Source: JACMMS01 sp043758775 (GTDB lineage: Bacteria; Pseudomonadota; Gammaproteobacteria; Burkholderiales; Methylophilaceae). Taken from it: a DNA stretch of 62,041 nt. The stretch's first letter is position 1; every line of letters begins with the position of its first letter. Positions 7,961-16,753 of this stretch are shown here, piece after piece. The stretch is taken from the NCBI GenBank assembly GCA_043758775.1, contig JAYVMU010000014.1, positions 1-62,041 of the forward strand, written 5' to 3'. The notes beneath the pieces are model-generated. The model was not told the DNA's origin. It made no database searches and worked only from the letters and a program-made list of their open reading frames with translations. A program made the translations under genes and the position numbers.

Positions 7961-8374
7961 TTAAAAGGGTTTTACTTCTACTAAAATGATAATTGCTACC
8001 AAAGCCAATACGGGGATTTCATTAAGCCAGCGGTAAAACACATGCCCATGTTGATTGCGCTTGTGCTTAAAATCAATGACTAGTTTGCCACAATAAACAT
8101 GATAAACCACTAAAGCAAATACTAACGCTAGTTTAGCATGTAGCCAGCCGCCAGAAATGCCATAACCTTGCCACAACCATACGCCAAAAAATATAGTTAA
8201 GATGCAGCCTGGTGTCATGATGCCATAAAAAAGTTTGCGCTCCATTATCTTAAAGCGCTCATGGCTGATGCTGTCATCCGACATGGCGTGATATACAAAA
8301 AGTCGTGGTAAATAGAACAAGCCTGCAAACCATGTCACCATAAAGATAATGTGTAGCGATTTAATCCAAAGCAT
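7961..8374 (-). CDS. hemJ: HemJ-type protoporphyrinogen IX oxidase
   Basis: The 137-residue protein has four membrane helices and the opening LWIKSLHIIFMVTWFAGLFYLPRLFVYHA, diagnostic for HemJ (UPF0093). The family's conserved His (His8) and Lys (Lys81 in LHAKLAL) are present. It oxidises protoporphyrinogen IX to protoporphyrin IX in the inner membrane during heme synthesis. Length and topology are typical. It follows a TlpA-like gene by 13 bp. Confidence 0.88.
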   Translation of the reverse strand: MLWIKSLHIIFMVTWFAGLFYLPRLFVYHAMSDDSISHERFKIMERKLFYGIMTPGCILTIFFGVWLWQGYGISGGWLHAKLALVFALVVYHVYCGKLVIDFKHKRNQHGHVFYRWLNEIPVLALVAIIILVEVKPF

Positions 8375-8387
8375 GGTTTAACTATCC

Positions 8388-8897
8388 CTAATTATTTTTT
8401 GCGAGTTCAGCATCTAGCTGTTGATGTAGCTGCGTAAAATTGAGTTCACCTATGTTATGGCGTAATAAATTACCTTTTTGATCATATATAAACGTTGTCG
8501 GCACTAAGGTTACTTTGCCAAACTTTTCCTGCATTTCACCAAAGCCATCTTGCATAACAGGGAAAGGCAGGTTTTTCATTTTGGCATAATTGAGTACCTG
8601 GGCAGGTGGGTCGTAAGGCATGGTCACAGCAATCAGCTCGAAGCCTTTATCTTTATATTGTTTGTAGGTGCTGACCAGTTCCGGCATCTCTTTAACACAA
8701 CCTGGGCAATCAGTTGCCCAGAAATTCACTAAAACTAATTTACCTTTTAATGAGGACATGGTAATTTTTTTGCCATCTATCGTTGTAAAGGTTACATTGG
8801 GTGCTTGTTCTTTATGCGATAACGATATGGCTAAAATGCCCAGTAAGCCAATAATGACAAGGGGCATTGCTAACTTCTTTAATGTTAAACCATTCAT
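8388..8897 (-). CDS. TlpA/ResA-like thiol-disulfide oxidoreductase
   Basis: An N-terminal anchor (about residues 8-26) precedes a thioredoxin fold with active site CPGC (Cys64, Cys67 in FWATDCPGCVKEMPEL) and the cis-Pro region LVPTTFIYD. The AhpC/TSA-type TlpA group keeps periplasmic thiols reduced, often for cytochrome c maturation. An in-frame ATG at 8939 would add 14 polar residues before the anchor; the start here puts the hydrophobic signal close to the N-terminus. It is the likely first gene of a cluster with hemJ, the TetR-like membrane protein and the zinc-ribbon gene. Confidence 0.85.
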   Translation of the reverse strand: MNGLTLKKLAMPLVIIGLLGILAISLSHKEQAPNVTFTTIDGKKITMSSLKGKLVLVNFWATDCPGCVKEMPELVSTYKQYKDKGFELIAVTMPYDPPAQVLNYAKMKNLPFPVMQDGFGEMQEKFGKVTLVPTTFIYDQKGNLLRHNIGELNFTQLHQQLDAELAKNN

Positions 8898-9072
8898 TCT
8901 ATATATCCGTTGATGACTACTTATCTGAAAAAACTGCATTAAAAATCATAAGTCACTATTTTATTAGATTATCAACCTAATCAATAGCATTGCTTTTAAT
9001 TTGCCACTAATTGAGGTGTTTATCTGTAATAACCATAGAACGGTTGTCGTTATTTGCTTGTCTAGTGCATGT

Positions 9073-9078
9073 TATAAT
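9073..9078 (+). promoter_or_regulatory. Candidate -10 element for the FAD/Fe-S oxidoreductase gene
   Basis: A perfect TATAAT lies 39 bp before the ATG at 9117. No convincing -35 at 17 bp spacing is visible (GTTATT at 18 bp is the nearest), so only the -10 is called. Confidence 0.35.
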
Positions 9079-9116
9079 AGTCTGCTGTTTATTCGTAAAG
9101 CTAAACATAACTCTCA

Positions 9117-12100
9117 ATGAACGCACCTCTTAAAGTTGAGCTCCTAGACGAGCCTATCCCTGCCACGCGTTTGCGTGAAATTCCTTACAACTATACGTCA
9201 TTCTCTGACCGCGAAATTGTGATTCGGTTTCTCGGTGAGGATATGTGGCAAGCACTTAACGAACTACGTGGTGAACGCAAAACAGGTCGTTCAGCACGCA
9301 TGTTGTTTGAGGTGCTGGGTGATTTGTGGGTAGTGTCACGTAACCCGTATTTACAGGATGATTTGCTGGATAATCCTAAACGTCGCAAAGCTTTAGTGGA
9401 TGCCTTGCATCATCGTATTGCCGCGATTGATGAGCGCAGTAGTGGTAATGAAAAAGTCTTAACGTTGGTTGCTGTGGCTAAAAAAGCCATCGAGGCTTTT
9501 GCTGATGAGTTTCGTCATACTTATGATTTACGTAAAAAGACGTTAGCAAAGCTCAGCAAATTAACACGTAAAGATAATATTCAATTCGATGGCTTAGCGC
9601 GTGTTTCACACGTGACAGATGCTACTGACTGGCGCGTTGAATATCCCTTCGTCGTGCTTAACCCTGATACCGAGCGTGAGATTGCTGGATTAGTGCGTGC
9701 TTGTATTGAGTTGGGACTCACTATCATTCCGCGTGGTGGTGGTACTGGCTATACTGGTGGTGCGATTCCGTTGACCAAAATGTCAGTGGTGATTAATACG
9801 GAAAAATTAGATCAACACACCGGCGTGCAAATGCGCACCTTACCTGGTGTTGCGCGTCAAGTTGCGACTATTGAATGTGGTGCTGGCGTGGTGACACGTC
9901 GCGCCATGGAAGCTGCCTCTGATGCTGGTTTAGAGTTCGCTTGTGATCCCACTTCAGCCGATGCAAGTTGTATCGGTGGTAACGTGGCGATGAACGCAGG
10001 CGGTAAAAAAGCCGTATTGTGGGGCACGGCATTGGATAACCTCGCCTCTTGGCGCATGGTCACGCCAGATGCTACTTGGTTGGAGGTGGAACGCCTCGAC
10101 CATAATCTTGGCAAAATTCATGATATTCCAACGGCACGCTTTAAAATCAGCCGTTACGATGCTGATGGTAAAACGCTACAATCAGAACCTGAGATTTTAG
10201 AAATCCCTGGCCCTAGCTTTAGAAAAGTCGGGTTAGGTAAAGATGTCACCGATAAATTTTTAAGTGGCCTGCCGGGCATACAAAAAGAAGGCTGCGATGG
10301 TTTAATTACCAGCGCTACCTTTATTTTGCATCGCATGCCTAAACACGTGCGCACCGTGTGTATGGAGTTCTTTGGCAATGTGGCTAATGCCGTGCCTGCA
10401 ATTGTGGAAGTTAAAGACTATCTCGATAGCACGTTAACTAAGCCTACAGGTGCCGTGTTGCTTGCAGGTTTGGAACACATGGATGAGCGCTATATCAAAG
10501 CAGTAGGTTATGCAACTAAAGCGGCGCGTCAGCAACGTCCGAAAATGGTGTTAATCGCCGATATTGCCAGTGATGACGAGAACGCCGTAGGCGAAGCCGC
10601 ATCGACCATTGTGCGCCTGTGTAATCAGCGTGATGGCGAAGGCTTTGTTGCAGTTTCAGCAGAAGCGCGTAAAAAGTTTTGGTTAGACCGCGCGCGTACC
10701 GCTGCAATTGCTAAACACACCAACGCCTTTAAAATTAATGAAGATGTGGTGATTCCATTACCACGTTTGGGTGATTATTCTGATGGTATTGAGCGTATTA
10801 ATATTGAGCTTTCTATCAACAATAAACTCAAACTGGTCAGTGAGCTTGAAGCATTTTTGCAAGGTAATTTGCCACTACAAGTGGATGAAGACGGCAACTC
10901 TGATGCGGAGGCTGTAAAGTCTAAACAGCTGATTGCATTGCAATTGCTGCGTGATTTACGTAATCGCTGGAGCTTAATCTTAAATCACTTAGATTCACCT
11001 TTGACTATTTTAGGTGATGCGGGCAAAGCGTTTAGCCAGTATGAAAATGTGTTCCGCGCACTGCAATCATACGATTTGCGTGTGTCTTGGAAGCGTGAAT
11101 TAAAACGTCCATTAGCCGATATTTTTGTGGGTCGTGAATATCAAAAAATCTTAAATGAGTTAGATGCTATCCACAAAGCAGTGCTTAAAGGTCGCGTATT
11201 CATTGCGTTGCACATGCACGCGGGTGATGGCAACGTGCACACCAATATCCCTGTCAATTCAGATGATTACGAGATGATGAAGGCTGCAAATGAAGCGGTC
11301 GCACGCGTCATGGAGTTGGCTAAAGGTTTGAATGGCGTTATTTCTGGTGAGCATGGTATTGGTATCACCAAAATGGAGTTTTTAGACCAAAAAACTATTG
11401 ATACTTTTGCCGAATATAAAAAGAAAGTAGATCCAGAAGGGCGTTTTAACAAAGGTAAGCTCATGATGGGTTCTGGGCTTAAAAACGCCTATACACCTAG
11501 TTTTGGTTTGCTAGAGCAAGAATCTATTATTATGGAGCAATCTGCCATTGGTGAAATTGCCGATAGCATTTCAGATTGCTTGCGCTGCGGCAAGTGTAAG
11601 CCCGTGTGCACAACGCACGTGCCACGTGCAAACTTGCTTTACAGTCCACGGAATAAGATTTTAGCTACATCGCTACTTATTGAGGCATTTTTGTATGAAG
11701 AGCAAACGCGCCGTGGTATTTCACTCAAGCATTTTGATGAGTTTAACGATGTGGCCGATCATTGTACGGTGTGCCATAAGTGCTTAAATCCATGCCCTGT
11801 AGATATTGATTTTGGTGATGTCTCTGTTGCGATGCGTAACTTTTTGCGTGAACAGGGTAAAAAGAAATTTAATCCCGGTACAGCAGCTGGCATGGCTTTT
11901 CTCAATGCTAAAGACCCTGCGACCATCAAGCTGTTGCGTGGTGTGATGATAGGTTTTGGCTATAAAGCACAACGTTTCGCTAATAAACTGGCGAAGAGAT
12001 TCGGCTTGTTAAAAGGCAAAACTCATCCACCAGCAACGGTTGGTAAAGCCGAAATTAAAGCGCAAGTGATTCATTTTATTAACAGGCCTATGCCGAAAGC

Positions 12101-12986
12101 GATGCCGACAAAAACCTCACGCGCTATGCTGGGTATAGAGGATGACACTATGGTACCGGTGATCCGTAACCCTGCCAAAGTGACGGAAGATTCTGATGCC
12201 GTTTTTTATTTTCCAGGTTGTGGTTCAGAACGTTTATTCTCAAACGTCGGTTTAGCCACGCAAGCGATGTTATATGAAGCGGGTGCGATTACGGTGTTAC
12301 CGCCGGGTTATCTGTGTTGCGGCTATCCGCAGACTGCTGCCGGTAATCACGATAAAGGCAGTCAGATTACTGCAGAAAATCGCGTGCAGTTCCACCGTAT
12401 TGCCAATACCTTGAATTATCTTGATATCAAAACCGTGATTGTGTCTTGCGGCACGTGTATGGATCAACTGCAAAAATACGAGTTTGAAAAGATATTTCCA
12501 GGTTGCAGGTTGCTGGATATCCATGAGTATTTGATGGAAAAAGACATGCGCTTGAAAACGGTAACTGGCACGCGCTATATGTATCACGATCCATGTCACA
12601 GCCCAATGAAGACGTACAAACCTCTAGAAGTGACCAACAAGCTGATGGGTACAGACGTTGCGCTCAATGACCGTTGCTGTGGTGAATCTGGCACGTTTGC
12701 AGTTGCTCGCCCGGATATTGCCACGCAAGTGAAAATGCGTAAGCAAGAAGAGCTAGAAAAAGACATGAACAAAATGGGCTTAACCCTAGGTGCGCCAGAG
12801 CAAAAGGTTAAAATACTCACGAGCTGCCCAAGTTGCTTGCAAGGTTTAGCGCGTTATGGCGATGATACCGGCATAGAAGCAGATTATATTGTGGTCGAGA
12901 TGGCGAAGCATATTTTAGGTGAAAACTGGATGCAGGATTATGTGCATAAAGCGAATAATGGCGGGATAGAGAAGGTGTTGTTGTAG
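9117..12986 (+). CDS. DUF3683-fused FAD-linked oxidase / Fe-S oxidoreductase (D-lactate dehydrogenase-like)
   Basis: The 1289-residue multidomain protein is ordered: DUF3683-type N-terminus (about 1-180); PCMH FAD-binding domain with IIPRGGGTGYTGGAIPL near 205-220 and later GGNVAMNAGGKKAVLWGT; and FAD-oxidase C-terminal domain with HMHAGDGNVHTN (about 698-709) and GVISGEHGIG. A two-cluster 4Fe-4S region follows (CLRCGKCKPVC about 820-830, CTVCHKCLNPCP about 882-893). Last come two CCG cysteine-rich halves (CCGYPQ about 1067, CCGESG about 1186), as in GlpC/LldE subunits. It fuses what glycolate oxidase or D-lactate dehydrogenase split between subunits. It should oxidise a 2-hydroxy acid and pass electrons to the quinone pool or a c-type cytochrome; the exact substrate is not evident. 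It is monocistronic. Confidence 0.88.
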   Translation: MNAPLKVELLDEPIPATRLREIPYNYTSFSDREIVIRFLGEDMWQALNELRGERKTGRSARMLFEVLGDLWVVSRNPYLQDDLLDNPKRRKALVDALHHRIAAIDERSSGNEKVLTLVAVAKKAIEAFADEFRHTYDLRKKTLAKLSKLTRKDNIQFDGLARVSHVTDATDWRVEYPFVVLNPDTEREIAGLVRACIELGLTIIPRGGGTGYTGGAIPLTKMSVVINTEKLDQHTGVQMRTLPGVARQVATIECGAGVVTRRAMEAASDAGLEFACDPTSADASCIGGNVAMNAGGKKAVLWGTALDNLASWRMVTPDATWLEVERLDHNLGKIHDIPTARFKISRYDADGKTLQSEPEILEIPGPSFRKVGLGKDVTDKFLSGLPGIQKEGCDGLITSATFILHRMPKHVRTVCMEFFGNVANAVPAIVEVKDYLDSTLTKPTGAVLLAGLEHMDERYIKAVGYATKAARQQRPKMVLIADIASDDENAVGEAASTIVRLCNQRDGEGFVAVSAEARKKFWLDRARTAAIAKHTNAFKINEDVVIPLPRLGDYSDGIERINIELSINNKLKLVSELEAFLQGNLPLQVDEDGNSDAEAVKSKQLIALQLLRDLRNRWSLILNHLDSPLTILGDAGKAFSQYENVFRALQSYDLRVSWKRELKRPLADIFVGREYQKILNELDAIHKAVLKGRVFIALHMHAGDGNVHTNIPVNSDDYEMMKAANEAVARVMELAKGLNGVISGEHGIGITKMEFLDQKTIDTFAEYKKKVDPEGRFNKGKLMMGSGLKNAYTPSFGLLEQESIIMEQSAIGEIADSISDCLRCGKCKPVCTTHVPRANLLYSPRNKILATSLLIEAFLYEEQTRRGISLKHFDEFNDVADHCTVCHKCLNPCPVDIDFGDVSVAMRNFLREQGKKKFNPGTAAGMAFLNAKDPATIKLLRGVMIGFGYKAQRFANKLAKRFGLLKGKTHPPATVGKAEIKAQVIHFINRPMPKAMPTKTSRAMLGIEDDTMVPVIRNPAKVTEDSDAVFYFPGCGSERLFSNVGLATQAMLYEAGAITVLPPGYLCCGYPQTAAGNHDKGSQITAENRVQFHRIANTLNYLDIKTVIVSCGTCMDQLQKYEFEKIFPGCRLLDIHEYLMEKDMRLKTVTGTRYMYHDPCHSPMKTYKPLEVTNKLMGTDVALNDRCCGESGTFAVARPDIATQVKMRKQEELEKDMNKMGLTLGAPEQKVKILTSCPSCLQGLARYGDDTGIEADYIVVEMAKHILGENWMQDYVHKANNGGIEKVLL

Positions 12987-13026
12987 GTTTATATTCTTGA
13001 TGAGTAATAAATAGCAAAATATATAA

Positions 13027-13644
13027 ATGAAAATTGTCACTTGGAATTGCAATGGTGCTTTGCGAAATAAATTAGCTAAGCTTCAGGAAATTTCAGGTGT
13101 TATTTTTCTTATTCAAGAATGTGAAGACCCTAAAGTAAGTAAAGACATATTGTTGAGCCGACTTAATTGGGTTTCAGACAATTTAGAACTGTATATTCCT
13201 TGTAAAATTAACAATGAATATACATTAGTAGCCGTATGAACTAAACAAGCAAATTCACCAACTTTGGGCTATATAGGTCAGTTTGGGAAGTATTTACAAG
13301 TACATAAAGATAATTCTAAGAATGTTAAAACTCTTCTGATAGCTGACTTTAATAGTAGTACACGGTGGGATATGTGGGATCGTTGGTGGAATCATAGCGA
13401 TGTAATTAGAGAGTTGGCAGATATTGGAATTCAAAGCCTGTATCATTCATTGAAGAACGAACTTTAAGGTCAAGGAACTCAATCAACGTTTTTTATGCAT
13501 CGTAATATTCAAAAACAATACCATATAGACTACGCTTTTCTTTCTAAAGATTTGATTTCTTTAGCTACTATGGAAATTGGTAAACCAGAAGAATGGCTGA
13601 GTATTAGTGATCATTTGCCGCTAGTAGTTGAAATAGGTATTTAG
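13027..13644 (+). pseudogene. Endonuclease/exonuclease/phosphatase-family gene broken by two in-frame stops
   Basis: One continuous frame of 205 codons, from MKIVTWNCNGALRNK to SDHLPLVVEIGI and stop, is interrupted by TGA at 13237-13239 (after EYTLVAV) and TAA at 13465-13467 (after HSLKNEL). All EEP-fold landmarks survive across the three pieces: TWNCNG, IQE, ADFNSS (normally GDFN) and the C-terminal SDHLP. Each stop is one substitution from a sense codon (TGG for Trp, CAA for Gln). No frame shift is needed, so two nonsense mutations in a formerly intact nuclease-like gene are the simplest reading. It lies 40 bp after the FAD oxidase gene with lower GC than that neighbour, which suggests an acquired gene now decaying. 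Confidence 0.85.
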
Positions 13645-13854
13645 CTAGGTTTTATTAAATATAATTTAATTTTGCAATTTGATTATTTGTGAATAAAACA
13701 ATTAAACTATTTAAGCTTTATCAAACCGCAAGAATTGCACCTATTTAAGCCATTTTGCACTTTTAAATGGCATCGTTACATTTTTTCATAGTTGTAAGTA
13801 AAACCATTGCATTTTCTTTAAAACCAATTTCAGCCTAACTCTTAGGCATTTAGC

Positions 13855-13910
13855 CTGTCATAGAACCTTCATTTTATCGTCTTTTAACTGTCATTGGCAC
13901 AGCTTATGCT
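13855..13910 (+). promoter_or_regulatory. Pho-box promoter upstream of the 135-residue secreted protein gene
   Basis: Four 11-bp units run without gaps: CTGTCATAGAA (13855-13865), CCTTCATTTTA (13866-13876), TCGTCTTTTAA (13877-13887) and CTGTCATTGGC (13888-13898). Units 1 and 4 match the PhoB half-site CTGTCAT exactly. A -10-like TATGCT (13905-13910) starts 10 nt after the last CTGTCAT, the spacing of known Pho promoters. This is the only strong signal in the 343-bp gap 13645-13987. The gap also holds a small hairpin GCCTAA/TTAGGC (13833-13847) and an AATGCA/TGCATT inverted repeat near 13919-13945. Confidence 0.78.
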
Positions 13911-13987
13911 GATACTTCAATGCAGTAAGCTTTTTTATTGCATTGTTTTAAAAGTAGTTGTGTCGTTTAAATTAAAGGAGAACCAAA

Positions 13988-14395
13988 ATGAGATTGTTGA
14001 ATGAACGTACGTCGATGTTATTGGGTGCCTTATTGGCTGTGGGTAGTTTATCTGCGATCGCTGAGCCAGCGACAGATTTGCAGGCAAGTATTCTATCTAA
14101 AGCGGCTGAGAGTGATAAAGGTGTGATTGTGGTTTTGACGGAGCGTGGTGGTGTAGCAGTGCAAGCAGCTTATATGTTGTCAGCACTGTTACAACAAAAT
14201 GCAGGTTATAAGTCTTTATTAATGGCAGCGGAGCAAGATAAGCTAACTGGTTACATGAAAGCATTGTCTTTATCCAAAGCGTCATTACCCGCAGTTATTT
14301 TCTTTGATAAGGAAGGTAAGGAGTTAAACCGCGTGGTTACCTTAAAGCCCACACTTGAAATGAAATTGAACTCCATAAGTTATAGCGTTATTTAG
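13988..14395 (+). CDS. Secreted small protein, possibly thioredoxin-like, unknown function
   Basis: The 135-residue protein has a signal peptide (MLLGALLAVGSLSAIA, cleaved before EPATD) and a soluble domain of about 110 residues. The segments GVIVVLTERGG, SLLMAAEQDK and LPAVIFFDKEGKELNRVVTL recall the beta strands and the proline before the last strands of thioredoxin-like folds, but there is no CxxC. I do not recognise a family. GGAG 8 nt before the ATG is a good ribosome-binding site. The Pho-box promoter upstream and phoR/phoB nearby suggest a periplasmic phosphate-starvation protein; this is inference. Confidence 0.75.
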   Translation: MRLLNERTSMLLGALLAVGSLSAIAEPATDLQASILSKAAESDKGVIVVLTERGGVAVQAAYMLSALLQQNAGYKSLLMAAEQDKLTGYMKALSLSKASLPAVIFFDKEGKELNRVVTLKPTLEMKLNSISYSVI

Positions 14396-14417
14396 TATGT
14401 GTGTTATTAAGCAATAG

Positions 14418-14464
14418 AGCGGCTAGCAGGCAATTTAGTAGTATTTGTTTGTTAAGCCGCTTTT
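14418..14464 (+). terminator. Candidate terminator between convergent genes
   Basis: AGCGGCT (14418-14424) and AGCCGCT (14455-14461) pair perfectly around a 30-nt loop and are followed by a short T run. The long loop makes it a moderate call; it lies between the secreted-protein gene and the convergent lipoprotein gene. Confidence 0.5.
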
Positions 14465-14485
14465 ACTAGGAGTTTAATGTCAGGT

Positions 14486-15202
14486 TTAGAAGGGTAAGAA
14501 GAACAAAGTACTTAAACTTTGCACCACACGTGAAATTAAGCGTTGCGATTTTTCTGCTAGTGCAATGGCGTACAAATCGGTTCGCCCTATCATTTCCCCA
14601 AATTCTCTCTCAAACGATAGGTTATTATTGTCCCCAATTTGATTGGTGATTAGATATAGATTACCTTGTATATCGCGCGCTGTAGAAAGCTTCCAGGCGG
14701 CTACTTCAAAATTACGCGCCACGTTGTAGATATTTTGTGGGTCTATGCTATCGGTTAAGAAATGCTCAGTTTTATCACCATGTGCTTTAATCAGCATGGT
14801 TTGTAGGCCAACAATAAAAGGCAAGACACGATCACCCGTGTACTCTGGCTTAAAAGCTAAAAATATTGCCTCGGTACCCTGCAGGTTGTAAATCGCTTCA
14901 AACTTCCAATCACGGTCACCTTCAAATACCCAATCCACCATTTTATCAACGTTATCAGGCGTGCTTTTTTGCAGTTCGTGCGGATTACGCTTATAAAGCT
15001 TGGTCATTAAGTTGCGCAAGCTTTGCGTGTTCTCGCGCATTTCGATATCGGCCATGCGGTCCATATCATTTTTTACGAGCTGATTGATTGAGGTGCGGTC
15101 ACCTTGAATAGGAATCGGCTTGCCTGGTATAGGCTCGGTAGTAGCGCAGGCGCTTATTGTTAAGTTGAGTGCTAATAGCAATAAGCTGCGACGTGTGCTC
15201 AT
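14486..15202 (-). CDS. Lipoprotein of unknown function next to phoR
   Basis: The 238-residue protein has a lipoprotein signal peptide with lipobox ISAC (Cys19). After a Pro-rich linker, a mixed alpha/beta domain contains MDWxFEGDRDWKFEAIYN-like and LPFIVGLQTMLIKAHGDKTEHF segments and ends in a hydrophobic SLSTLFFLPF. I do not recognise the family. It follows phoR by 54 bp on the same strand, so it may be co-transcribed with the phosphate-sensing system; no specific role can be read from sequence. Confidence 0.75.
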   Translation of the reverse strand: MSTRRSLLLLALNLTISACATTEPIPGKPIPIQGDRTSINQLVKNDMDRMADIEMRENTQSLRNLMTKLYKRNPHELQKSTPDNVDKMVDWVFEGDRDWKFEAIYNLQGTEAIFLAFKPEYTGDRVLPFIVGLQTMLIKAHGDKTEHFLTDSIDPQNIYNVARNFEVAAWKLSTARDIQGNLYLITNQIGDNNNLSFEREFGEMIGRTDLYAIALAEKSQRLISRVVQSLSTLFFLPF

Positions 15203-15256
15203 ATCATAATCAGAAGTTTATATTCAGCATGATTAGATTATGGCTTATAAAACTAG

Positions 15257-16636
15257 TTATTCAAACAGTGTGACCTGTTTTTGTACTATGCGCTCTTTAG
15301 GAAAAATCACGCTAAACGTGCTACCTTCACCCAGTGTACTTTTAATATCAAGTTTTGCCTGGTGGCGGGTGAGTATATGTTTGACGATGGATAACCCTAA
15401 ACCTGTGCCGCCGGTTTGACGGCTGCGGCTACGATCTACGCGATAAAAACGTTCTGTCAGTCTATCAATATGCTGTTGTTCAATGCCAATGCCAGAATCT
15501 TTGACGCTAAACACAGCGGTTTGTGTTCCCGATTTCTCTTCTATTTTCCAGCTAATATAGATGTCACCACCCTGTGGGGTGTAGCGTATGGCATTGCTGA
15601 TTAAATTGCTAAGTGCGCTGTGCAGTTCTTCTGCAGCACCGATAATATTTAAATTAACATCGGCTTCTAGCTTAATGTTGTGCTGTTCTTGTTTCGCCGC
15701 TTCTTGTGAAATAGTCTGGCTTAAACCTTTAGCATCGTTGAGTAGCATATTGAGCATATGCCCTATATCAATCTCATTATTGTCTGGGCTTTGTGCATTG
15801 CTTTCAATCTGCGATAAGGTCAGCAAATCTTCAATTAGCCTGCGCATACGGCTGGTTTGCTCCTGCATCATATTGAAATACTGGCGCGTACTTTCTGGTA
15901 CTGCGCCTTCCATATCGGTCAGTGTTTCTAAAAAACCGCCGACCACAGTCAAAGGTGTGCGTAGTTCGTGCGATACATTGGCAATAAAATCACGACGCAT
16001 GGATTCCAGCTTTTCCATTGCGGTGACATCACGACAGATCAGCAACTTTTGTTTAGTACCAAATGGTACTAATTGAATTTCCAGTGTGACTTCAGTTTTG
16101 TGCTCTGGGCTCAGCTCTACATTTGTCCATGACTTAATTTTAATCGGCTCGGCATAATTCTGTGCCTGCAAATAGGCGATGAAATCGCCATGGCGTACTA
16201 AGTATTGAATTGGTTGATACTCATCTTTACTTAAATTTAGGCCTAGTTGGAATTCAGCAGGAGGATTGCACCACTCAATTTTGTTATCGGCATTAAGTAC
16301 AACGACACCATCGGGCAGAGCGCTAGCCGCGTGACGAAACCGCCCCAGAGCAGAACTTAATTGTGTGCGGCTACGGCTATGGCGGCGTTGTTCATGGTAC
16401 AGCGCAGCAAAAATGTCTTCCCATATGCCAGATCCATTCGGAATACTTTTAATGTTGGGAGTTTTTAGCCAGTTAGAAAGTTGATATAGCCAATATAAAT
16501 GGGCAATTAAATAGGTCAGTAATCCAAATGCAAAAATAATGAGTGCCGTAACTGCATTAGTTACAGCCCATGTGATGAGGCAAGTGAATGTGAGCGCGAC
16601 GATGAGCCACAATGCGTTCCAGCGAATATCTTGCAA
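15257..16636 (-). CDS. phoR: Phosphate regulon sensor histidine kinase
   Basis: This 459-residue kinase has two N-terminal membrane helices (about 8-24, 29-48) with almost no periplasmic loop, as in PhoR. Then come a linker, a PAS domain (ASALPDGVVVLNADNKIEWCNP onward), HisKA with phospho-acceptor His in FIANVSHELRTPLTVVGGFLETL, and an HATPase domain (N box ISNAIRYTPQGG, G boxes DSGIGIEQ and TGLGLSIVKHI). It should phosphorylate PhoB when phosphate is low. It is 117 bp downstream of phoB on the same strand. A specific PhoR call rests on topology, PAS domain and the PhoB neighbour. Confidence 0.92.
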   Translation of the reverse strand: MQDIRWNALWLIVALTFTCLITWAVTNAVTALIIFAFGLLTYLIAHLYWLYQLSNWLKTPNIKSIPNGSGIWEDIFAALYHEQRRHSRSRTQLSSALGRFRHAASALPDGVVVLNADNKIEWCNPPAEFQLGLNLSKDEYQPIQYLVRHGDFIAYLQAQNYAEPIKIKSWTNVELSPEHKTEVTLEIQLVPFGTKQKLLICRDVTAMEKLESMRRDFIANVSHELRTPLTVVGGFLETLTDMEGAVPESTRQYFNMMQEQTSRMRRLIEDLLTLSQIESNAQSPDNNEIDIGHMLNMLLNDAKGLSQTISQEAAKQEQHNIKLEADVNLNIIGAAEELHSALSNLISNAIRYTPQGGDIYISWKIEEKSGTQTAVFSVKDSGIGIEQQHIDRLTERFYRVDRSRSRQTGGTGLGLSIVKHILTRHQAKLDIKSTLGEGSTFSVIFPKERIVQKQVTLFE

Positions 16637-16753
16637 CTTAAGTGACCCTTGTCTGACTTATTAATATTGATGGCTTATTATACTTGTGCCTAGCGGTGAA
16701 TAGCGCGCTTAAATACCGACTTTATAATGGACGTGTATAAATTCACGGTAAAA

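Noticed and set aside
13237..13239. TGA as a recoded selenocysteine or Trp codon
   Set aside because: A second in-frame TAA follows, the position matches no selenoprotein pattern I know, and other genes in the window use TGA as a normal stop.
13027..13467. Two separate small genes (13027-13239 and 13264-13467)
   Set aside because: They lie in the same frame and together with 13468-13644 make one EEP-family protein; the breaks are in-frame stops, so one pseudogene is the better call.
15588..16076. Plus-strand frame of 162 codons opposite phoR
   Set aside because: Ser/Leu-rich translation is typical of the antisense of a helical kinase; no independent coding evidence.
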